From: DATEPR01 sp036273855
Lineage (GTDB): Bacteria > Actinomycetota > Actinomycetes > Mycobacteriales > Pseudonocardiaceae
Assembly: GCA_036273855.1 (NCBI GenBank)
Contig: DASUGU010000139.1
Span: 1-64,000 of the forward strand
Length of the DNA: 64,000 bases
Direction of reading: 5' to 3'
Position 1 is the first letter of the stretch; each line of letters begins with the position of its first letter. A model generated the notes under the pieces. That model ran no database searches and was not told the origin of the DNA. It was given only the letters and a program-made list of their open reading frames with translations. This document shows, piece by piece, positions 7,712 through 16,500 of this stretch. The position numbers and the translations under genes are program-made.

Positions 7712-8147
7712 CTACTGGCTCACGCCACTCGCCACCGAGGACATGCCGATGATCGCCGCGCGGCTGCTGGCGGACGGGTTCGACAGCCCCGCGTTGCGCG
7801 ACGTCGCCGGGCTCGGCGCGGGGGACGATCCCCGCGACGTCCGCTCCGCGTTCCGGCAGGCCCTGGTCGAGCTCGGCGCGTGGCTGCCGGACCTCACCGC
7901 CGCCTACCTCAGCCTCGGCCGCGCCCTGGCCAACGCGATCGTGTCCGGCGAGGCCGGCCTGGACGAGGTGGCGGCGCACATCCGTACCGTCATGGAGTTG
8001 GACGAGGTCATCCATCAGCCCATGCCGGACACGCTCTTCGAGTTCCTGCTGCTGTGCTGGCTGCACGGTGACGAGTGCTATGAGGACAATGGCGGAGACC
8101 GCCGCTTGATCGCGGCGGCGACCGAGCTCGCCGCACAGGATTCGTGA
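7686..8147 (+). CDS. Conserved hypothetical protein
   Basis: A 153-residue protein that I do not recognise. It is acidic and mostly helical (EDMPMIAARLLADGFDSPAL, LPDLTAAYLSLGRALANAIV, MPDTLFEFLLLCWLHGDECY), with no signal peptide or membrane span. It starts at a GTG inside the 3' end of the SemiSWEET gene, and the coding statistics match its neighbours. The overlap suggests translational coupling, yet no sugar-related motif is visible. Confidence 0.65.
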   Translation: MRIADIGRDYWLTPLATEDMPMIAARLLADGFDSPALRDVAGLGAGDDPRDVRSAFRQALVELGAWLPDLTAAYLSLGRALANAIVSGEAGLDEVAAHIRTVMELDEVIHQPMPDTLFEFLLLCWLHGDECYEDNGGDRRLIAAATELAAQDS

Positions 8148-8162
8148 TCGACAGCGGTGGCC

Positions 8163-8339
8163 TTATTCGGCGTTGCTGTCGCGCTTTTCCACGGTGAGCA
8201 GGAATCGACCGGACTCGCCATAGTCCAGCGACAACGAACCGGCACCGACGCGACGGATGACGACCGTCGACCCGCCGATGTCGCCCGTGACGAGGTCGTC
8301 GACGATCAGCTCGATGATGTCCGATTCCGTGATCCGCAT
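8163..8339 (-). CDS. Small protein, 58 residues, unknown function
   Basis: Reads MRITESDIIELIVDDL, then VTGDIGGSTVVIRR, then LDYGESGRFLLTVEKRDSNAE, ending in TAA. An acidic helix followed by alternating hydrophobic strands suggests a small alpha-beta fold, somewhat like short immunity-type proteins, but I cannot name a family. It begins 5 nt after the stop of the 53-residue gene upstream, so both are probably co-translated at the end of the defence-type operon. Codon third positions are GC-rich as in real genes. Confidence 0.55.
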   Translation of the reverse strand: MRITESDIIELIVDDLVTGDIGGSTVVIRRVGAGSLSLDYGESGRFLLTVEKRDSNAE

Positions 8340-8344
8340 GGCCG

Positions 8345-8506
8345 TCAGCCCACCGACACGCGAGCGGCGAGCCGTTCCCGCAGCGAGGCGTACTTCCGAC
8401 GACCGACCGCACGGAAGCCGTGCTCCACCAGCGCAGGTGTCACGTACGCCCGCAGGAACTCGCTGAACCGCGCATCACCCGGATCACCAAAGAAACCTGG
8501 ACTCAC
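8345..8506 (-). CDS. Small protein, 53 residues, DUF4304-like N-terminus
   Basis: GTG start preceded by GGAG with 7-nt spacing. The protein reads SPGFFGDPGDARFSEFLRAY, then VTPALVEHGFRAVGRRKYAS and ends RERLAARVSVG. The stretch L..HGFR..GR..Y recalls the opening of DUF4304-type proteins, which are longer, so this may be a stand-alone short form or a truncated copy. It lies 37 nt downstream of the metallophosphoesterase gene and just upstream of the 58-residue gene. Confidence 0.5.
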   Translation of the reverse strand: MSPGFFGDPGDARFSEFLRAYVTPALVEHGFRAVGRRKYASLRERLAARVSVG

Positions 8507-8543
8507 GGGCGAACTCCAACCACGCCCGCCGACGAAACTCGCC

Positions 8544-9986
8544 TCATCGGGCGTGGTGCGGTGTGCGGAGGGCGAGGTCGATCGGGTCCCAGCGGTGTCG
8601 GGGCGACAGGGTGGGGCTGAACTCGTTGACCGTGACCGTCAGGGTGTCGTCGCGAACGGTGTACCGGTTGAACGAGTTGTAGCGCATTTCGTCGCCCAGC
8701 CGGTTCACCGAGGCGCCCGTGGAACCCGAGCCGAGCACCCACAGGGGTGGCCACGGGACCTGGGGGGTCATCTCGGCCAGGTCACCGCATTCCGCCACTC
8801 GCCCGGCGTATCCGATGAACGGCAGATGTTGGTGTCCGTGCAGGATCATGTCCACGCCGTACCGCTGGCACAGCGTCACCAGTTCACCCGCGTCCAGCGT
8901 CAGGCTCACCGGCCGGGCCTTCTCCGGGTTCTCCAGCATCGGCGCCGGTAACACGTGGTGGTGCAGCACCAGCGACGACACCACCCGGCCGGTCGACTTC
9001 TCGCGGACCGCCTGCGCGGTGCGTAACACCGGTTCGCTGCGGTCGGTGCCGACGTAGCCGTAGTCCATCGCCGCCTGCGTCCGCGGCCGGGACGAGTTGA
9101 CCAGGGAGAACACGTAGTCGACGCCGGCCGCGTCCTGGATCCACTGCACCCGTTCCAGGTTCGTCTGGCTGCCGTAGACCAGCGCGAGAAAGTCCCGGTA
9201 GCCCTGTTCGATCGAGTAGTCCCTGGTGGGTGTCAGGTCCTCGATGAGGATGTCGTGATTGCCCGGCACGACGACCAGTGACGACACGTCGAGGTCGAGC
9301 TTGTCCAGCAGCTTCGTGATGAAGCTGCGCGCGTTCATGAAGCCGTCGTGTTCGCCCCTGGTGGTCAGATCGCCGGAAATGACCAGCACGGCGGGTTTTT
9401 CCGTGGCGCCCGAAGCAAGAATGTCCTCCAGTCGCTTGGTCGCGACCACTCGTCCGCTGTTGCCCTGCGGGAAGCCGAAATCCGATCCGAAGTGGAGGTC
9501 GGAGATGTGCAGGATGCCGTAGCCGTCGGACATCGCTCGTTGCGGTGCCGGAATGCCGTCGGCGTGTGCCTCGGAGAACAGCGTCTCGTCGCCGGCCGGC
9601 ATCGGGCCGAACTGCTGCCGCCACTGGCTCGCGGACACCTGGCGCAGCGCCGACATGCAGAACCACGCCGGGAACTGGCGTTCCCGGTAGTACGCCGGGG
9701 TGCAGTCCAACTCCGGTGTGGCGACGGGAGTGCCGTCGGGTTCGAACCGGATGTCGGAGCACGACGCCACGAAGAACCGTGTCGTCGCCCGGTCGACCAG
9801 GCCCAGCTGAGGGCGGCCCCGGTCCCGGATCAACCGCTGGAGACCGTGCAGCGTGTCGTGTTGGAACTCCTCGTGCCGCTTCTTCCACCACCCCCACCAC
9901 ACCCGGCCCTTGGACCCGAGCACGGCCTGATGTTCGTCGATGGTGTCAATTTCGTAGTCGCTGAACCGCAACACGACTTCTGTCAT
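8544..9986 (-). CDS. Metallophosphoesterase with tryptophan-rich N-terminal domain
   Basis: A 480-residue protein. The calcineurin-like phosphoesterase occupies about residues 155-440 with all metal motifs: HISDLHFG, VISGDLTTRG, VVPGNHD, LVLHHHVLP and ILHGHQHLPF. The first 150 residues form a separate domain with VWWGWWKKRHEEF, LGLVDRATTRFFV and PAYYRERQFPAWF, which I know only from proteins of conflict-system neighbourhoods. Such enzymes hydrolyse phosphodiesters, for example cyclic nucleotides or nucleic acids; the true substrate is unknown. The ATG directly abuts the methyltransferase stop codon. Two leucines (codons 321 and 346) use the rare TTA codon. Confidence 0.85.
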   Translation of the reverse strand: MTEVVLRFSDYEIDTIDEHQAVLGSKGRVWWGWWKKRHEEFQHDTLHGLQRLIRDRGRPQLGLVDRATTRFFVASCSDIRFEPDGTPVATPELDCTPAYYRERQFPAWFCMSALRQVSASQWRQQFGPMPAGDETLFSEAHADGIPAPQRAMSDGYGILHISDLHFGSDFGFPQGNSGRVVATKRLEDILASGATEKPAVLVISGDLTTRGEHDGFMNARSFITKLLDKLDLDVSSLVVVPGNHDILIEDLTPTRDYSIEQGYRDFLALVYGSQTNLERVQWIQDAAGVDYVFSLVNSSRPRTQAAMDYGYVGTDRSEPVLRTAQAVREKSTGRVVSSLVLHHHVLPAPMLENPEKARPVSLTLDAGELVTLCQRYGVDMILHGHQHLPFIGYAGRVAECGDLAEMTPQVPWPPLWVLGSGSTGASVNRLGDEMRYNSFNRYTVRDDTLTVTVNEFSPTLSPRHRWDPIDLALRTPHHAR

Positions 9987-11222
9987 CTACACGATCCCCA
10001 GCCAGTCGAGAACACGCCGGACCTCGGCACCGTCGCCGTGGTCGGCCACGGCGAACGCGGCCCGCGTGTCGGTCACCTCGTTCAACGCGGCCAGCGCCGC
10101 CACGGTGCGCTCCGGGCGGACCAGACCTGCCACCCGGTTGCGCGAGGTCCAGATGTCGACGTCGCGCAGCCGGGCGTCACGCCTGCTCACCGTGTCCAGC
10201 ACGAACCCGTCCACCCCCGGAACCGCGCGGAACGAACCGGCACCGCCGACACCGGAAGCCGACCGGCGGACGGAGACCGTCTGATCGAGCACGCTGAACT
10301 CCAGCCACTCCCCCGGCTGCCTGGGCACCGGCCGGGGCACGCCGGGAGTGGCGGCGGTCTTGGTGACGACGAGCAGGTCCGCGCGGCGCCACACACCGGT
10401 CAGCGGCACACCGGCGGCGGCCAGCGCGATGCGCTCGTACAGCGGCGTCTCGTACTCGACGTGCTTGTCCAGCAGTTCGAGGGTGCCGTAGGGCTCGGCG
10501 AGCTTCCACAGCTTCGCGCGGTCGGCCTCGGCCGACGGCCTGGTCAGCGCGCCGGGCAGCGACACGACGACCCGGCCGCCGATCGGCACGACACCGAGGG
10601 CACGGGACAGCCAGTCGGTCATGATCGGGAAGTACCAGGGCGGGTCCAGCAACACCGTGTCGAACGCGGTCCGCAGTTCGGCCGCGAGGAACTGGTCGCG
10701 CACGAACCACAGCCCGGAGGTGTCGATGCGGCGGTCCAACCACGGGCTGTCGTCCACCAGGACCGTGTCGACACCGGCGTGCGCGGCGGCTTCCGCGACG
10801 GTGGGGCCGCCGACGACCAGGATGTCGCCGCGCAGCAACGGCAGCAACGCGGCCACCGATTCCGGCGTGTAGTACCACTCGGCCCGCACCGGGCTGAGTT
10901 CCGGTTGCCGGACGGTGAGCGGCACCTCCGCCGGTTCCATCGGCAGACCGCGCCAGGCAGGCGGCAGCACGTCGCGGACGTCGATGGGAAACGCGCCGTC
11001 GGCCGCGCGGCAGACGTCCAGGAACGTCAGGTCGGCCGGGTCGAGTCCGGACAGGAATTCGGCGACGTGGGCGCGCAGCGCACGGTGGTCACTCGTGTCC
11101 TGAGCCGCATGGCCAGGCGTCGCACCGACGCTCACCGGTACAGGAAACCACAGCCGGTCACGGCCCTCCATGACTTCGACCGGGTGACGCGAGCCGTCGC
11201 CTACCGTGTGGTTCGGCACCAT
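9987..11222 (-). CDS. DPPW-motif methyltransferase (MT-A70/amino-methyltransferase-like)
   Basis: A 411-residue protein. After an N-terminal region of about 110 residues comes a Rossmann methyltransferase: SAM-binding strand and loop DILVVGGPTVAEAAA, acidic residue in TVLVDDSPW, then FDTVLLDPPWYFPIM. The DPPW motif is the catalytic signature of N6-adenine or N4-cytosine methyltransferases, including the MT-A70 class, so DNA or RNA is the probable substrate. The C-terminal 150 residues have no clear family. It lies 9 nt after the TIR frame stop and touches the metallophosphoesterase gene. An ATG at 11171 (MEGRDRLWFP) is an alternative start. Confidence 0.78.
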   Translation of the reverse strand: MVPNHTVGDGSRHPVEVMEGRDRLWFPVPVSVGATPGHAAQDTSDHRALRAHVAEFLSGLDPADLTFLDVCRAADGAFPIDVRDVLPPAWRGLPMEPAEVPLTVRQPELSPVRAEWYYTPESVAALLPLLRGDILVVGGPTVAEAAAHAGVDTVLVDDSPWLDRRIDTSGLWFVRDQFLAAELRTAFDTVLLDPPWYFPIMTDWLSRALGVVPIGGRVVVSLPGALTRPSAEADRAKLWKLAEPYGTLELLDKHVEYETPLYERIALAAAGVPLTGVWRRADLLVVTKTAATPGVPRPVPRQPGEWLEFSVLDQTVSVRRSASGVGGAGSFRAVPGVDGFVLDTVSRRDARLRDVDIWTSRNRVAGLVRPERTVAALAALNEVTDTRAAFAVADHGDGAEVRRVLDWLGIV

Positions 11223-11231
11223 GACGCACGG

Positions 11232-12706
11232 TCAACCACGGGTGGAGGTCAGGCGGCGAGAGATCAGTACGGCGATCTCCTTCGCCTGCGGCCACAGGCT
11301 GAGTTTCGGGTTGAACACGATGGTGCCGATGTCGCTCATTCTGTGCAGCGGGTCGGCGACCATGCCGTTGGCGCGCACCGGAATGACGTGGCCGGTGTCG
11401 ATTCTGTCGCGATAGCTGCTGGCCTCGAACATCGTCCAGCGCCGCGCGCCGTAGGCCGGGCCGAGCAGGACGACCACGTACCGGGAGCCGGATGCGTAGA
11501 TCGGGCCGAGGTAGTCCTCCATGCTGCCGGCCAGCATCTCGTGCTGTTCGGACCGGTCGTAGAAGACCGCGTAGCCCAGTTCGCGCAGCTCGGCGACCAG
11601 GAACTCGGCGAACTCACGGTCCTCGGCGGCAAACGACAGGGCCACGTCGTACTCGCGGTCGTGGTCGACGTTCGCGAAGCCGACCTCGTGCAGGAACGCC
11701 GGCCAGTCCAGATTGCGCAGGTAGAACGCGAGCAGTGGGTCCTCGATCGAGAGTGTGGCGCGGACCGGATCGAAGTACAGCAGTTCGGCGATGTCACCCC
11801 GACGGGTCAGCTTGCCCAGCACGCCCTCGTCGAGCACCTGACGGACGCTCGCCCGCTCGCTGGGGTGTCGAGCGATCTGTCCCGCAGTGAAATCGACCAG
11901 CCGTCGGCGTCGATCAGCCACCGCAGCAGGTGCACGAACGGGGCCCGCCCGTCCGGATGGAACGTCACACCGCGGGCGAAGTCCCGCAGCACCCGACCGA
12001 ACCGGGCGGCCTGCCTGGCCAGCACCTGCTGCCGGATCGGCTCGAACGACGTGTCGATCACCGACGGACCGGCGGCCGAATCCAGATAGCCCGCCTGCAC
12101 ACACGCCTCGAGACAGAACAACTGGGCAAGGCAGAAGCTGCCGGCGGCCTCGGTGACAATGCTGTCCCGCGCCGCCATCCGCACGCCCAGCGCAGCGCAA
12201 CCCCGGTCCACCAGGTCCGCCACCTTGTCCGTCGGCTCGACGTCGAACGGGATCACGTCAATCCGGTTGACCAGGTCGGGCGCGAAGCTGACCAGGGAGT
12301 CGCCGGCCTTGTTGATGCCCACGATGACGATCTTGCGATGCGGCTCGTCGGCGTCGGCGAGCAGTTTCAGCAGGTCGGCGACCCTGGCTCGGACGGACTC
12401 GTCGAGTCGGTGGAAGTCGTCGATGACGACGGTCCCGAAGTCGCTGTCGGCGGACAGCGCCGCGATGTGATCGGCGTGGTCCCGGCGTCGGCCACTCAGG
12501 GCCGTGACGGACTGCTGGACGCCGAGCACCTCCAGCGCTTTGGCCACCGCGGTGGTCTTGCCGATGCCGGACGGACCTTCGATGACGGCACCACGGCCGG
12601 GAGCCCGCAACGCGATGGTCAGCCGGTCGAACTCGACCGGCCGCACGAACGTGTGCGTCGGTACCCCGGTGGTCTTGAAGACCTGCTCGACCGCCTCACC
12701 CGGCAC
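11232..12706 (-). pseudogene. AAA ATPase-TIR effector, broken by a one-base frameshift near 11880
   Basis: Two frames together give one about 492-codon protein. The 5' frame, from GTG 12706, encodes a P-loop ATPase: Walker A GPSGIGKTTAVAK at about residues 45-55, Walker B TVVIDDFHRLD, and a helical lid and winged-helix part ending at WSISLRD. The 3' frame continues with QIARHPSERASVRQVLDEGV and ends in a TIR domain: YDVALSFAAEDREFAEFLV, then the putative NADase glutamate in RRWTMFEASSY. The join needs one extra base around 11879-11883 (GAC-CAG instead of GACAG), and the total length then becomes a multiple of three. TIR effectors of this type deplete NAD on activation. The gene overlaps the HEPN-like gene by 11 nt. 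It may be a true mutation or a sequencing error. Confidence 0.8.
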
Positions 12707-13538
12707 CGGCGAACCGCTCCAGATCGTTCAGCAGGGCTTTCACCGGACCCCAGCACAGGGTCACGCTCTCCTCGTCGAACATCGGCTGCTTGTCCAGTTC
12801 CGCGCTGGGGTGCACGAAATTGCGAAATCGCCGGACGTTGTGCATGAAGTCCTTGGCGTCCAACTGGATCCAGCCCTTGGCGTGAGCGGTGTTGATCATC
12901 AGCTCCAGGCCGGCCTCGCGGGGTTTCACCGTTCGGCCGTTCACGGTGAAGCCGTGGTCGCGGATCGCCGCGTCCCGTTCGGTGAGCAGCGAGTACAGCA
13001 GTCCCTCCACGAAGCTGCCGATGCCGATGATCGCCATCGTGTACGCGCCGGCCTGCTCGCACAGCACCGCCTCATGGGCGCGCCGCACCAGCAGTTCGGT
13101 CGCGCACTCGCCGCGGACCAGGTGCCGCAGCCTGCCGTCCAGGTTCTCCGGTGCGGCGAACCCGCTGCGCTCCCCGTCCTGGCCGACTGCGCCGACGACC
13201 GGGCGTGGGCCGACGAAGGACACGGCGAGCTGTTCGGCCAGCAGGATGTCGTTGACCGTCTCGGCGAACTCGGCCGCAGCGGACATGCCGTCCTCGTACT
13301 CCAGCGGGTCGCACACCCGACACAACAAGCCCTCGATGTCGGCGCGGTTGTCCCGGCGGGCGATCATCTGTTCGGCCAGCCAGGGCACCCTCGGCGAACC
13401 GTCGTACTCGGGCACGTCTGCCCAGCCCGCTCCGCCCAGCAGTTGGGAGAGTTGCCAGGACGCCCGCTCGTACGGGCCACCGATGTCCACGATCATCCTG
13501 GCCAACCGTTCCACGGTCCGGTCGTCGAGCGGGAACAT
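12696..13538 (-). CDS. HEPN/DUF4145-like protein with conserved N-terminal helical domain
   Basis: A 280-residue protein. The N-terminus (VERLARMIVDIGGPYERASW, then VPEYDGSPRVPWLAEQM) resembles a small domain common in effector-associated proteins. The C-terminus (LLVRRAHEAVLCEQAGAYTM, SFVEGLLYSLL, MHNVRRFRNFVHPSAEL) resembles DUF4145/HEPN-type helical bundles; VRRFRNFVHP contains an R-x5-H spacing compatible with a HEPN ribonuclease, but the RNFVHP form also occurs in non-catalytic relatives. The start ATG shares one base with the helicase stop (TGATG), proving tight coupling. The expected role is RNA cleavage or adaptor function in the conflict operon. Confidence 0.65.
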   Translation of the reverse strand: MFPLDDRTVERLARMIVDIGGPYERASWQLSQLLGGAGWADVPEYDGSPRVPWLAEQMIARRDNRADIEGLLCRVCDPLEYEDGMSAAAEFAETVNDILLAEQLAVSFVGPRPVVGAVGQDGERSGFAAPENLDGRLRHLVRGECATELLVRRAHEAVLCEQAGAYTMAIIGIGSFVEGLLYSLLTERDAAIRDHGFTVNGRTVKPREAGLELMINTAHAKGWIQLDAKDFMHNVRRFRNFVHPSAELDKQPMFDEESVTLCWGPVKALLNDLERFAGAG

Positions 13539-16500
13539 CAGCCGACCGTCCGATCCGCCTGGTCCTGCGCGATGTCGACGGCCCGTGTCAACCGCTGCAC
13601 GATCCGCGAACCCTTCCGCTGGAAACCCAGTTCCCGCATGGCCTCCTCTATCCGTTCGGTCCTGTCGCGCTGCAGCCGGTCGGTCAGCAGCCACCGGCAC
13701 AGGCTGATCAGCTCGGCGTCGGAGTACTCGTTGGTCTTGCGGCCGGGCGAGACCGGCGGTCTCGGTCCGCGCATGATGGTGATCTTCGGCGGTGGGGTCA
13801 CCACGGACGCCGGCTGGCGGGGTTCGTCGCCGCCCCGCATGGCCGCCTCCCACACCCGGACGATCCGATCGGTCTCACCGTCGCGGTCGGCGAACCACGC
13901 GGACGACCACACGCGGTGGAACCGCCAGCCGAGGTTCTCCAGGTGCTGCTGGCGCAGCCGGTCGCGGTCACGGGTGCTGTACACGCGGTGGTACGTATCG
14001 CCGTCCGCCTCCACCGCCAGCACCATCCGGCCGGGATGGTCGCGGTGGGCCAGGGCGAAGTCGATGCGGTAGTCGGAAAAGCCCCACTGCGGGTGGACCT
14101 CGATGCCGCGGTTCGTCAAGGCCCGCACCACGTCCCGCTCGAACCCGTTCAGCCCGACAGGCAGTGGCCGGCCGACCGTGTCGGTACCGTTCGCGCCCTG
14201 CTGGGCCGTGTAGTCGAGGTACCGGCGGAGCAGTTCGGTGCCGGTCTCGGCGGTGCTGGGCGCGATATCGCCGGCACGGAACGAGCTGATCACCATCATC
14301 CGGCGCTTGGCCCTTGTCACGGCCACGTTGAGCCGCCGCCGGCCGCTCTCGGCGTTCAGTGGGCCGAAGGCGGTGCGGGACACCGTGCCACTCGCCCGTT
14401 TCGCCACGCCGATGGTGAGCACGATCGCGTCCCGCTCGTCACCCTGCACCCGTTCCAGGTTCTTCACGAAGAACCGATTGCCGGCCCCGACATCCTCCCG
14501 GAAGAAGTCGTGCAGGTCCGGCCGGTCCTGCACGGCACGCCGGATCGCGTTCTCCACCCGCGCCATGTGCTTCTCGCCCAGGGTGATCACGCCGAGGCTC
14601 TCGTGTGGTCGCTGCTGGGCGTGCTCCAGGACGCGGCGCACCACGAGCTCCACCTCGGCCGGCGCCGACCCGTCCTGGCCAGGTGACGCGACGCCGTCGA
14701 CCACGTCCAGCGTGACCGGGCTGCACCGGGTGGCGCCGGGGAAGGTGACGAGCTGGTCGTCGTAGATCTCCCGATTGGCGAAGGCGATCAGCCGCTCGTC
14801 CTGGCTGCGGTAATGCCACTTCAGCATCTCCGCGCGCGGGATGAGCGGGCGCAGCGTGGACAGGATCGACTCGTAGTCGGTGAGATCGCCCGCCTCGTCG
14901 AGGTCGTCGTCCGCATCCGGGTCGGTGGGACCGTCCAGGACTCGGGCGAAGAAGTTGGTGGGTGGCAACTGCCGGTCGTCGCCTGCGACGACGACCGTGC
15001 GGCCGCGAGCCATCGAGGTGATCGCGTCGTGCGGGCGGATCTGACTGGCCTCGTCGAACACGACCAGGTCGAACAGTTGCCGGGCCGGCAGGATCTTGCT
15101 GACCACCAGCGGCGACATGGCCCAGCACGGCCGCAGCGCGAGCAGCACATGGGGCGCGCGCTCGACCAGCCTGCGAATCGGTAGGTGCCGGGACTTGCGG
15201 CTGGCCTGGGCGCGCAGCAACTGTGTCTCGTCGGGAAAGTCGTCACGAACTTGACGTAGCATGCGTGCGACGGCGAACCGGACCCGTTGCGCCGCAAGAT
15301 TTCTGTGCTCGACGTCGGCGTGCCGATACTCGTCGACCAGTCTGGTCTGCCGGTCGGCCACGAACTCGTGCAGCAGCGGCACGCGCAACCGGAACTCGTC
15401 GTGCAGCGACAACAGCCAGGCGTGCCGGAACGCCCGCCACAACTGGTCCGGCGTCACGTTCGCGCTCGCCGCCTCCAGCACCAGCTCGATCAGTCCGAGT
15501 CGGCGGAACCGCTCGGTGAGACGGTGGATGTCCGGCAGGTGCAGCACGATGTCCTGGTCGGCGACCAGGTCGCGCAGATGGGCCTCGATCCGTTCGGTCG
15601 GCTGGATCTCCAGCTCTCTGAGCTGGGCGCACAGCGCAACCGAGGTCAGCTCGGTGCGCAGCCGCTGATAGGTCCGCATGGTGCGGTCGAGGTCGGTCAC
15701 CTCGGCCGGCCGGACCTGACCACCGCCGAGTTCCTGCCAGCGGTCCCGTAGCTCCACGATCCGTATCAGCGCCGTGTGCAGGGCCCGACGACGGGTGATG
15801 CCGTCCCGGGATGCGGACCGAATCTCCCCGCACAGCTCGCGCCGCCGGGACCACGACTGCTTGCGGCCCAGTTGACTGCGTTCCCGCCCGGTGGCCACGG
15901 CGGCCCGCCAGTCGTCCAACTGGGTGCCGAACACCTCGGGACCGAACGATTCGACGGCCTGTCGGACACCGTCAAGCAGGTCCAGCACCTGTTGCCAGCC
16001 GGGCAGGTCGACCGGTGGCACCAGACCTGCCTGCCGGACCAGATGAGCCATGGCGGACTGGCCGTCCCGCAGTGTTGTTCCGGTGAGACTGTCCAGTTCG
16101 AGCAGCACCCGCTCGGCGTCGCCGATATCCCGCACGCCGGCCCGGGACCACGGCGACCGATCGCCGATGATGCGCAGCCCGCCGACCTCGACGAACTGCA
16201 TCAGATCGTCGCGCAGCGCGTTGACGGTGTCCGCGTCCAGGGCGGCGAGCAGCGGCTGACGGAACCGGTGCCTCGGCCCGGCGCCGCTCAGGGCGAGCAG
16301 TTCGGCCTGCACGTCGTAGGCGCTGATCCGCCACGGTTCGCGGCGCAGGTGCAGTTCCTGTGAGTAACCCCGGACCTGGCGCCTGCGGTCCACCAATCGT
16401 CGGTTCAGTTCGGCCACGTCGACCGGCAGTTGGGTGCCGGCCATGTCCAGGCTGGCCTGCAACTGGCGGGCCACCCGACGCTTGTCGACGGTCTGGTGGT

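Noticed and set aside
9750..9790. GGTTCGAACC resembling a tRNA T-arm
   Set aside because: It lies inside the metallophosphoesterase coding region, and no acceptor, D or anticodon arms can be folded around it; no tRNA or rRNA gene was recognised in the window.
11865..11895. Programmed -1 frameshift joining ATPase and TIR parts
   Set aside because: No slippery heptamer at the join (CTG CGG GAC AGA); slipping would need mismatched pairing, so mutation or sequencing error is more likely.
9348..12089. Very long open frame of over 900 codons on the + strand
   Set aside because: It is the antisense of the metallophosphoesterase, methyltransferase and TIR genes; composition shows no protein-like motifs and arises from GC-rich codon bias.
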